Source of the DNA: Shimia_B sp038527375
GTDB lineage: Bacteria; Pseudomonadota; Alphaproteobacteria; Rhodobacterales; Rhodobacteraceae
DNA: 64,000 nucleotides
Direction: 5' to 3'
Assembly (NCBI GenBank): GCA_038527375.1
Contig: JBCBFU010000006.1
Span: 20,976-84,975 of the forward strand
The notes under the pieces were generated by a model that was not told the DNA's origin, did not search any database, and worked only from the letters and a program-made list of their open reading frames with translations. The position numbers and the translations under genes were made by a program. Positions 33,101-40,206 of this stretch are shown piece by piece (the first letter of the stretch is position 1; each line of letters opens with the position of its first letter).

Positions 33101-34282
33101 CTAGAGGACGCTTGCGACGGCCTTGGCGAGCACCGGGACGCTTTGCGCGTTCAGGCCCGCGATGTTGATGCGGCTGTCGCCCACCATGTAGACGCCGTGA
33201 TCCTCGCGCAGTTTGGCCACCTGATCAGCGGTCAGGCCCAGGCGGGAGAACATGCCGCGGTGTTCGGCCACAAAGCCGAAGCGGTTGGAGCCAGTGGCCT
33301 CTTGAAGTGCGTCTGCCAAATCGCGGCGCAGCTTGAGCATGCTTTCGCGAACCTCCTCCAGCTCGGCCTCCCAATCCGCGCGCAGGGCAGGTGTCGTCAG
33401 GATTTCGGTTACGATCCGCGCGCCGTGATCGGGCGGGAAGGAGTAGTTCTGGCGGTTCAGGTAGGCGAGCGTGCCTTGGGTCACTGCCTTGTTGCCGGTA
33501 TCGTGAGAGATCGCCATCAGGATGCCGGTGCGTTCGCGGTAGATGCCGAAGTTCTTGGAGCAGGAGGCCGCAACAAGGGTCTGCGGGCAGGCAGCCGCGA
33601 CCTTGCGGACCGCCGCGCCATCGGAAGCGAGCCCATCGCCGAAGCCCTGATAGGCGATGTCGACCATGGGCAGGGCGCCCTTGGCGTTCAAAACCTCGAT
33701 CACCTGATCCCATTGCACGGCGTTCAAGTTCGCGCCGGTCGGGTTGTGGCAGCAGCCATGCAGCAGCACGACGTCGCCTTCGCGGATGCCGTTGAGGTCA
33801 GCCAGCATGCCGTCGAAATCGACGGCGCAGGTGTCTTCGTCAAAGTAGCGATATTCGGCCATTGGCATGCCGAGATATTTCAGGATCGACGGGTGGTTGG
33901 GCCATGTGGGCGCTGACAGCCAAACGGTCGCTTCGGGCGCGGCCATTTTGATGAGTTCAAACGCCTGGCGGATCGCGCCAGTACCACCGGGCGTGGCGAC
34001 CGCGGCCACCGCGTCACGGGGCACGGCGTCCCCCAGAACGAGATCGATCATGGCATTGCCATAGGCGGGGTCGCCCGCGAGGCCGGTATAGGATTTCGAG
34101 GTCTGAGCCTCCCAGATCGCCTGTTCGGCGGCCTTCACGGCGCGCATGACCGGCGTCACCCCTTCGGCGTTCTTGTAGACGCCAACACCCAGATCGATCT
34201 TTGTGTCGCGCGTGTCGGCCTTGTAGGCGGCCATGAGCGCGAGGATCTTGTCTTCGGGTTGTGGGGTGAGCTGTTCAAGCAT
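33101..34282 (-). CDS. Aromatic amino acid / aspartate aminotransferase (class I)
   Basis: A 393-residue PLP enzyme. It has the AspC/TyrB subgroup pattern: VGVYKNAEGVTPVMRAVKAAE near the start, SKSYTGLAGDPAYGNAM, LHGCCHNPTGANLNA (substrate-binding Asn) and the PLP lysine in ASCSKNFGIYRERTG. It transfers amino groups among aromatic amino acids, aspartate and their 2-oxo acids. ATG at 34282 is chosen over 34285 for spacing from GGAGAGG. It overlaps the sulfurtransferase stop, forming an operon with it. Confidence 0.93.
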   Translation of the reverse strand: MLEQLTPQPEDKILALMAAYKADTRDTKIDLGVGVYKNAEGVTPVMRAVKAAEQAIWEAQTSKSYTGLAGDPAYGNAMIDLVLGDAVPRDAVAAVATPGGTGAIRQAFELIKMAAPEATVWLSAPTWPNHPSILKYLGMPMAEYRYFDEDTCAVDFDGMLADLNGIREGDVVLLHGCCHNPTGANLNAVQWDQVIEVLNAKGALPMVDIAYQGFGDGLASDGAAVRKVAAACPQTLVAASCSKNFGIYRERTGILMAISHDTGNKAVTQGTLAYLNRQNYSFPPDHGARIVTEILTTPALRADWEAELEEVRESMLKLRRDLADALQEATGSNRFGFVAEHRGMFSRLGLTADQVAKLREDHGVYMVGDSRINIAGLNAQSVPVLAKAVASVL

Positions 34283-35136
34283 CATGCCTCTCCAGTGGCA
34301 ACGTTGAGGGTTGGGAACTGGCCCCATTCGGCCCAGCTTCCGTCGTAGAGCGCGTGGTCGGTTTTGCCGATCCGTTCCAGCGCGAGGGACAGGACCGCAG
34401 CGGTGACGCCGGATCCGCAGGTGGTGATCGCGGGTTTCGTCAGATCGATGCCCGCATCCGTGAAGGCCGCGCGCAGATCATCAGGGGATTTCAGGGTGCC
34501 GTCCTCGGCCAAGAGCGCCGTGTAGGGCAGGTTTTTCGAGCCCGGGATATGGCCGGCCCGCAGCCCTTCGCGCGGTTCGGGCGCGTCGCCGCGAAAGCGG
34601 GCCGCGGCGCGGGCGTCGATAATCTCGTGATCGCCCAGCTTGGCCGCATGGGCCACTTGGGTCACGTCGCGGACCAGTTGGTTCTGGCGGCTGACGGTCA
34701 TGTGGCGATCGCGGATCACAGGCGGCATGTCTTCGACCGGGCGCCCCTCGGACTGCCATTTGGGAAGCCCGCCATCCAGAACGGCAACGTCCGTTTTGCC
34801 CATCAGACGGAACAGCCACCACACGCGGGCCGCAGAAAAGAGGCCGGAGCCGTCATACACAACAACCTGATGCCCGTCGCCCACGCCCATGGCGCGCATC
34901 CGGCTCATGAACTTTTCCACGGGCGGGGCCATATGGGGCAGGGCCGAGCGGTTGTCTGAGATTTCGTCGATGTCAAAGAACCGCGCGCCGGGGATATGGG
35001 CCGCGTCATATTCGGCGCGGGCGTCACGTCCGGCATTCGGAAGATACCAGGACGCGTCGAGGATGCGCAGATCGGGCATGGACAGGTGATCGGCCAACCA
35101 TTGGGTCGAGACGAGCAGTTTTGGGTTATCTGTCAT
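34282..35136 (-). CDS. sseA: 3-mercaptopyruvate sulfurtransferase
   Basis: A 284-residue, two-domain rhodanese-like enzyme. The active-site loop reads CGSGVTA, the hallmark of 3-mercaptopyruvate sulfurtransferases, as opposed to the CRKGVTA-type loop of thiosulfate sulfurtransferases; the inactive N-terminal domain has the VVYDGSGLFSAARVWWLF segment. Mercaptopyruvate comes from cysteine by transamination, and the overlapping aminotransferase gene downstream could supply it, so the two may work as a cysteine-catabolism pair. Confidence 0.94.
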   Translation of the reverse strand: MTDNPKLLVSTQWLADHLSMPDLRILDASWYLPNAGRDARAEYDAAHIPGARFFDIDEISDNRSALPHMAPPVEKFMSRMRAMGVGDGHQVVVYDGSGLFSAARVWWLFRLMGKTDVAVLDGGLPKWQSEGRPVEDMPPVIRDRHMTVSRQNQLVRDVTQVAHAAKLGDHEIIDARAAARFRGDAPEPREGLRAGHIPGSKNLPYTALLAEDGTLKSPDDLRAAFTDAGIDLTKPAITTCGSGVTAAVLSLALERIGKTDHALYDGSWAEWGQFPTLNVATGEA

Positions 35137-35232
35137 GGTTTCGGATTTCCGCGCTGAACAGCCCGTTCCCTACGCCCCTTGGGCGGCTGCGGCAAGGGTC
35201 GCGGGTCATTGCGGCGAAAGCCCCGGATGCCC

Positions 35233-35269
35233 AAAAGAAAACGGGCGCGGCCCGACCTGCCCCGCCCGT
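35233..35269 (-). terminator. Rho-independent terminator of the 91-residue gene
   Basis: On the minus strand ACGGGCG and CGCCCGT (plus coordinates 35263-35269 and 35241-35247) form a 7-bp stem followed at once by TTTTCTTTT. It is one of the clearest terminators in the window and closes the small gene before sseA. Confidence 0.8.
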
Positions 35270-35298
35270 CCTGTTCAAGAAAGCGATTCGCAGTCCGC

Positions 35299-35574
35299 TT
35301 ACTTGGCAATCATACTGCGGACTACGCCCACAATAGCAAGCACGACGCCGCCGCCGACGCCGCCCGAGGCGACCTGACCGACGATCCCCATCAGATCCAT
35401 GCCGCCACCGGCGAGGCCACCGGCCCCCACCATGCTCAGCAGAGTGCCGCCAAGCCCGCCGCCGACGATGCCGGAGATCGAGTTGATCAGCGTCCCTTGG
35501 TCCAGTTTCTTGATCGCAGCGCCGGCCACGTTGCCGCCCACTGCGCCCGAGATCAGGCCGATAAGAAGTTCCAT
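35299..35574 (-). CDS. Small glycine-rich membrane protein (91 residues)
   Basis: A 91-residue protein built of three Gly/Ala/Val-rich hydrophobic stretches (LLIGLISGAVGGNVAGAAI, GIVGGGLGGTLLSMVGAGG, GGVGGGVVLAIVGVV) with one charged loop (KKLDQGT). GGAAGGG precedes the start and a strong terminator follows, so it is a genuine single-gene unit. The Gly-zipper-like pattern suggests a membrane-associated oligomer. No family was recognised. Confidence 0.7.
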   Translation of the reverse strand: MELLIGLISGAVGGNVAGAAIKKLDQGTLINSISGIVGGGLGGTLLSMVGAGGLAGGGMDLMGIVGQVASGGVGGGVVLAIVGVVRSMIAK

Positions 35575-35756
35575 TTCGTTCCCTTCCGTGGGGTTCTGTT
35601 GTGATTGGCAACGCCGGGGTCACCCCACCCCCCGATGTCAAAAGACACGTTAGGCCAAGCGGGGTGGCGCACAAAATGGAAAATATCGGGGGAATTTCCC
35701 CGGCCTGGGTAAGCGCTTGGGTGACCGGCGCGGGTGGGTGCGGATGACCGGGGGCC

Positions 35757-36236
35757 TCAGCCCTGTTTCAAAAGCCGCTGCTTCTGACGGCTCCAGTCGC
35801 GCTTGGCCGAGCTTTCGCGCTTGTCGACGGTCTTCTTACCCTTGGCGATGCCGAGCTTCATTTTGGCAAGGCCCTTGTGGTTGAAGTAGAGCACGAGCGG
35901 GACCAGCGTCATGCCCTGACGCTGCGTGGCCTGCCAAAGCCGCGACAGCTCGCGTTTCGACACCAGCAATTTGCGCCGCCGCCGTTCCTCATGGCCCCAG
36001 GTCTTGGCCTGCTCGTAGGGGGCGATGTAGCTGTTGACGAGCCACAGCTCGCCCTCTTCCACGGCGGCATAGCTTTCGGCGATGTTGGACGTGTTCTGGC
36101 GCAGGGATTTGACCTCGGACCCTTGCAGGATCACGCCGACCTCGATGTCTTCTTCGATGGCATAGTCGAACCGGGCGCGCCGATTTTCGGCGATCACCTT
36201 GTAGTTCTTTTCTTCTGCGGTCTTGGGTTTGGCCAT
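35757..36236 (-). CDS. smpB: SsrA-binding protein SmpB
   Basis: A 159-residue RNA-binding protein that brings tmRNA to stalled ribosomes. The OB-fold core matches well (RFDYAIEEDIEVGVILQGSEVKSLR, NSYIAPYEQ, ELSRL, LVPLVLYFNHKGLAKMKLGIAKGKK), and the basic C-terminal tail (DKRESSAKRDWSRQKQRLLKQG-type) is intact. ATG at 36236 gives the usual length. The tmRNA gene itself was not found nearby. Confidence 0.96.
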   Translation of the reverse strand: MAKPKTAEEKNYKVIAENRRARFDYAIEEDIEVGVILQGSEVKSLRQNTSNIAESYAAVEEGELWLVNSYIAPYEQAKTWGHEERRRRKLLVSKRELSRLWQATQRQGMTLVPLVLYFNHKGLAKMKLGIAKGKKTVDKRESSAKRDWSRQKQRLLKQG

Positions 36237-36292
36237 CGCGTGGATATAGGCGGTGATGGTCGGTGCGGACAAGGGTTGCCGCGTGGAATGAT

Positions 36293-36334
36293 GCGCGCCG
36301 CGCCGGACAGGGCGTCCATTGGGTCGCGGCGCGC
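36293..36334 (-). terminator. GC-rich hairpin between the 464-residue gene and smpB
   Basis: GCGCGCCGCG (36293-36302) and CGCGGCGCGC (36325-36334) are exact 10-bp inverted copies with a 22-base loop. It lies just past the stop of the 464-residue gene and before smpB. There is no T tract, so it is a probable but weak terminator or processing site. Confidence 0.45.
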
Positions 36335-36355
36335 GCCGTGTTTGTTGGGCTCGCG

Positions 36356-37750
36356 CTAGCCCTTTTTGCCCTCTTCCGCTTTGCGCTCTTTCTCGGGCAG
36401 GTCTTCCTGCGGCGCTGCATCGGAACGGATAAAGCTGGGCAAGTCCGGCATCTCCATCAACTCCGCCGCGATGGCGTCGCGCAGGTCAACGGTGACTTTG
36501 GAGGCGCCGGGGCGACCGCGCCGGAAGAACAGGACCTGATCGTCCCAGAGATCGACCCTTTCGTAGATCGGATCGGTCAGGAACGAGGCCAGCGCGTCGC
36601 CGGTGACGGTGGTGCCCGCCTTTGGCAGGTCTTCGCCGCCCGGCGATGTAGGGATAAGGCCGGTGCCGCCCTGTTCAGTCTTCGGCAGGAAGGTGATCGG
36701 AGGAATGACCACGTCCGAGTCGTCGCAGCGTGCGGACCGCGCATTGCCAGAGAAATCCTTGACCAGCGCGGTTTCGGTTTCCTTCGTGATGGCGATCAGC
36801 TGTACCTTGGCCATTTTCAGGATGGCATGGGCATCCTGTTGGCCCAACAGATCGGTCAGCGACTTGGTGATCGCCTTGAGCACTTTGACCAAAAGCGGCT
36901 TGATTTCGGTTTCGTTGGCTGCCGGAGGCGTTTTGCCTTTCTCGGTGGGGTCGGCGCCAGTCAGCATATTCCAGAGCTTGGAGATGATCGCCTGAACGGC
37001 GTCTGTCCCGGAACTGACCAAGCTGCCGAGGTCTTCGGAAAATTTGGCCAACTCGTCCATCACGGCGGGGATGTCGATGTCGAATTCGTGGGTCACCGTC
37101 ACGAAATGCTCCATCTGGCCGCAGGTGTGCAGGCTGGTGAAGCTGGCCGTTTTCTTGACCGGGTGTTTCGACTGCGGCGGTACGGCCGAGGACAGCAGGC
37201 TCACAACCTCAAGCTCGGACCCACCGCTGCGCGGCATCGACGTCATCAACGAGGTTCTCACGCGGGAGGTCACGCGCCCGTTGCTGTTGCCGTATTTGGC
37301 GGCCCGCAGTTCGGTAATCTCGTTGTACATCAGTTGAACGCTGCATTCCTTCTGGGCCTCGAACTCGAAATCCCAAGACAGCTCACCCTTGATCTTACCC
37401 GGTGCCGTCAGAGCGTTGATCTTGCGGATGATCGCCTCGATCCCCTCGATCAGGCCGTTCTTGCCGGCGAGCGTTGCGGTGGCGCTGTCGATTGTGGACT
37501 GCGCAAATGCGGCCACGTCGCCCACGGTGGTCGAGTTCAGCTCGATCCCCGCATCCGAGAAATAGCCCATGGCGTAGGCTTGGTTCGTGGCCTTGGATTT
37601 GTTGGCACAGCGTTCCCGGATCGACGGCGTTCCTTTGAGCGCGTTGGCCTCCGGGGTCGTCTTTTGGACGATGGTCTTGCTGACGGAACTGGCTTTGAGA
37701 ATTTCGCCTTTGTCCTGTTGATCGGACGTGGGTGCAATGAGACCAGACAT
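36356..37750 (-). CDS. Uncharacterised 464-residue protein, not recognised
   Basis: A well-formed gene: GGAGGAGATC lies directly upstream of the ATG and a hairpin lies downstream. The product has no signal peptide or membrane helix. Residues 1-65 are Ser/Thr/Lys-rich, 80-115 look helical, 120-225 hold a beta-rich block with Cys136 and Cys210 (SWDFEFEAQKECSVQLMY, ASFTSLHTCGQMEHFVTVTHE), 228-330 are amphipathic helices (VMDELAKFSEDLGSLVSS, IKPLLVKVLKAITKSLTDLLG), and the tail is charged (EKERKAEEGKKG). No known fold was recognised. It lies between smpB and dapA. Confidence 0.8.
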   Translation of the reverse strand: MSGLIAPTSDQQDKGEILKASSVSKTIVQKTTPEANALKGTPSIRERCANKSKATNQAYAMGYFSDAGIELNSTTVGDVAAFAQSTIDSATATLAGKNGLIEGIEAIIRKINALTAPGKIKGELSWDFEFEAQKECSVQLMYNEITELRAAKYGNSNGRVTSRVRTSLMTSMPRSGGSELEVVSLLSSAVPPQSKHPVKKTASFTSLHTCGQMEHFVTVTHEFDIDIPAVMDELAKFSEDLGSLVSSGTDAVQAIISKLWNMLTGADPTEKGKTPPAANETEIKPLLVKVLKAITKSLTDLLGQQDAHAILKMAKVQLIAITKETETALVKDFSGNARSARCDDSDVVIPPITFLPKTEQGGTGLIPTSPGGEDLPKAGTTVTGDALASFLTDPIYERVDLWDDQVLFFRRGRPGASKVTVDLRDAIAAELMEMPDLPSFIRSDAAPQEDLPEKERKAEEGKKG

Positions 37751-37971
37751 GATCTCCTCCTTTGAAAATTGCTTTGGAAAAACGTTCGCCTTGGGTGGCC
37801 GAAATGTGGGCACCGGCGAAGTGACGCTACGTAATGCAAGAGGCGTAGACGCTGAAAATGAGTCGGGCCAGTCAGGGATTCCTGACCAGCCCGGCACGGT
37901 CTTTGGGGTCGGACGCGCCCGATCGGGGGGGCTGTTGTCGCCTCATGTCAAGCGGCGTTTGCACGCGGCGC

Positions 37972-38196
37972 TCAATACCATTTTCCCAGCGTTTGCAGGT
38001 GCAAGGCGGTCGCGGCGTCCTGGCTGAGCGGGGGAAGCTCTACCGGGTCGGGCGCGCCGATATCCTTGCGCATATGCGGGGTTAGCGGTCCGGGGCTGGC
38101 CACAAAGATGGTGGCGAGCAGTCCCGCAAGGATCGCGAGGAGCGGTTTGACGCCCGGGACGGGAAGGGTGTCGGGGTTGGTGCTGATCTGGGCCAT
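37972..38196 (-). CDS. Small membrane protein, 74 residues
   Basis: Starts at an ATG with AAAGGAGG just upstream, an excellent ribosome binding site. One hydrophobic helix (PLLAILAGLLATIFVAS, residues 18-34) is followed by a 40-residue polar tail ending LHLQTLGKWY. It is transcribed divergently from a LysR-type regulator 102 bp away, an arrangement that often means the regulator controls its neighbour. The function is unknown. Confidence 0.7.
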   Translation of the reverse strand: MAQISTNPDTLPVPGVKPLLAILAGLLATIFVASPGPLTPHMRKDIGAPDPVELPPLSQDAATALHLQTLGKWY

Positions 38197-38272
38197 GGGG
38201 GCCTCCTTTCTGGTGATGAACCAGAGATAGAGGTTGACGATCTATAAGAAAAACGAAACTATCTGACATCAC

Positions 38273-38291
38273 CTTTCAGGAAAAATGAAAG
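38273..38291. promoter_or_regulatory. LysR-type T-N11-A dyad next to the LysR gene
   Basis: CTTTCA (38273-38278) and TGAAAG (38286-38291) are perfect inverted copies over a 7-bp spacer. Their inner bases fit the T-N11-A rule for LysR binding sites. The dyad lies 8 bp before the LysR start and within the divergent promoter region of the 74-residue gene, which suggests autoregulation. Confidence 0.5.
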
Positions 38292-38298
38292 ATAGCCC

Positions 38299-39171
38299 AT
38301 GAACCTCTTTGACCTCGATTTGCTTCGGACCTTTGTCGCGATTGCCGAAACCGGGAATTTCTCGGCGGCGGCGCAATCGGTGTTTCGCACGCCGTCGGCG
38401 GTGTCGATGCAGGTCAAGAAGATGGAGGAAATCGTGGGCCGGCCGCTCTTCGTGCGCGACAGCCGGTCGGTGACGCTGACGTTGGATGGGGAGCGGGTTC
38501 TGGCCCATGCGCGCCGCATGCTGGCGATGAACACCGATCTGATGGCGCAGTTTCATCCGCAAGCGGTGACAGGGTCTGTGCGGCTGGGCATCCCGGACGA
38601 CATCGCGGAATTTCACCTGCCGGGCATGTTGGTCAAGTTCGCCAAGACGCACCCCGGCGTGACCGTGAATGCCTATGTCGGCAATACCGGTCCGATGCTG
38701 ACGATGGTGCAGGAACACCGTCTGGACCTTGCCATTATTTCGCGGCTGCCCACGCAGGTGAAGGACCGTCCTTGTGAGGTTCTGATCTCCGAACCGATGG
38801 TCTGGGCGGGTTGCAAATGCGGCGTCGCGTGGGAGCAGACGCCGGTGCCCGTATCGGTCTGGGACGAAACCTGCGCGTGGCGTCAGGCCGGCCTGTCGGC
38901 GTTGGAAAAGGCAAGCATCCCTTATCGGATCGCGCTCGAATCCGGGCATCTGGCGGGGCAGAAGGCCGCGATCAAGGCCGATCTGGCTATTGCGCCGATC
39001 CCGGAGAGTGCACTGGGTGGGGACGTGATCCGCGTGCCGGCCTCTGCGGGGCTGCCCGCATTGCCGCCCTATGAGATCGGGATGGTCATCCGGGACGATG
39101 CCCCGGATGCCGTTCTTGCCGCCGCAGATCACCTGCGGGTCGGTATTGTGGAATGCTGTCTGGCAGCCTGA
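38299..39171 (+). CDS. LysR family transcriptional regulator
   Basis: A 290-residue regulator. The helix-turn-helix lies at residues 1-60 (LDLLRTFVAIAETGNFSAAA, TPSAVSMQVKKMEEIVGRPL); the effector domain follows (VRLGIPDDIAEFHLPGML, RLDLAIISRLPTQ). It contains extra cysteines (Cys173-Cys175-type CKCGVAWEQ). It is divergent from the 74-residue membrane protein and carries a T-N11-A dyad just upstream of its start. It is convergent with dapA, 19 bp away. Confidence 0.92.
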   Translation: MNLFDLDLLRTFVAIAETGNFSAAAQSVFRTPSAVSMQVKKMEEIVGRPLFVRDSRSVTLTLDGERVLAHARRMLAMNTDLMAQFHPQAVTGSVRLGIPDDIAEFHLPGMLVKFAKTHPGVTVNAYVGNTGPMLTMVQEHRLDLAIISRLPTQVKDRPCEVLISEPMVWAGCKCGVAWEQTPVPVSVWDETCAWRQAGLSALEKASIPYRIALESGHLAGQKAAIKADLAIAPIPESALGGDVIRVPASAGLPALPPYEIGMVIRDDAPDAVLAAADHLRVGIVECCLAA

Positions 39172-39190
39172 CTGGTCGGTACTGGGCGGC

Positions 39191-40069
39191 TTAGATCAGG
39201 CCCGCATGGGCCATGGCCGCGTCCATCTTGGCCTTGGTCGCGTCCGACAACGTCACGAGGGGAGAGCGCACCTCGTCCGAGATCATGCCGAGCTTGGACA
39301 GGCCGTATTTCGCGCCGCACAGGCCCGGTTCGGTAAAGACGGCTTCGTGCAGCGGCATCAGTTTGTCCTGAATTTCCACTGCCTTGGTGTAATCACCAGC
39401 CAGCGTCGCCGCCTGCATTTCTGCGCAAAGCGCCGGTGCGACGTTCGCGGTCACGGAAATGCAGCCCACCCCGCCCATGGCGTTGAACCCCACGGCGGTC
39501 GCGTCTTCGCCCGACAGCTGGCAGAAGTCTGTCCCGCAGGACAGGCGCGCCGCAGGCACGCGCGACAGGTCCGCCGTCGCGTCCTTGACGCCCACGATCA
39601 TCGGGTGCTTGGCCAGTTCGGCCATCGTCGCGTCGACCATGTCGATCACGGACCGGGGCGGGATGTTGTAGATGATGATCGGCAGGCCGACCTCAGCCGC
39701 CGCCATGAAATGCGCCATCAACCCGCGCTGGGTGGGCTTGTTGTAGTAAGGCGTCACCACGAGGGCCGCATCCGCGCCCGCGCTTTTCGCGGCCTCGACC
39801 AAGCGCACGGTTTCCGCCGTGTTGTTGGAGCCTGCGCCCGCGATCACGGGCAGGCGGCTTGCGGCGGCTTCGACCACCGTGGCAACCACCGCGTCGTGTT
39901 CGGCGTGGGACAGGGTCGGGCTTTCCCCGGTGGTGCCCACGGGCACCAACCCGTTGGAGCCTTGTTTGACGTGCCAGTCCACAAGACGTTTGAGCGCCGC
40001 GTGATCCACTGCGCCATTGGCGAAGGGGGTAACGAGAGCGGGCATCGAGCCTTTGAACATATCTGGCAC
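39191..40069 (-). CDS. dapA: 4-hydroxy-tetrahydrodipicolinate synthase
   Basis: A 292-residue TIM-barrel aldolase that condenses pyruvate with aspartate semialdehyde in lysine and diaminopimelate synthesis. The Schiff-base lysine is in GVKDATADLSRV, the catalytic Tyr in TPYYNKPTQRG, and the TTGESPTLSHAEH segment near residue 45 binds pyruvate. It is divergent from the lytic transglycosylase gene. In many alphaproteobacteria dapA is adjacent to smpB; here three extra genes intervene. Confidence 0.95.
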   Translation of the reverse strand: MPDMFKGSMPALVTPFANGAVDHAALKRLVDWHVKQGSNGLVPVGTTGESPTLSHAEHDAVVATVVEAAASRLPVIAGAGSNNTAETVRLVEAAKSAGADAALVVTPYYNKPTQRGLMAHFMAAAEVGLPIIIYNIPPRSVIDMVDATMAELAKHPMIVGVKDATADLSRVPAARLSCGTDFCQLSGEDATAVGFNAMGGVGCISVTANVAPALCAEMQAATLAGDYTKAVEIQDKLMPLHEAVFTEPGLCGAKYGLSKLGMISDEVRSPLVTLSDATKAKMDAAMAHAGLI

Positions 40070-40206
40070 CTTTCTTGTGCGGTGGGGTTGGATCCGCCTG
40101 GATAGGCGAAATCGCGCGGACCCTAGTGTCGGAATGCGGCAATGCCAAGTTTGTCAGTTGACCCGCCCGGCCAAACGCTCAGGTTTGGTGTCAAAAGGGC
40201 AGCACC

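Noticed and set aside
35575..36355. tmRNA (ssrA) next to smpB
   Set aside because: No tRNA-like Ala ends or tag-peptide frame was seen around smpB; the ssrA gene is often elsewhere.
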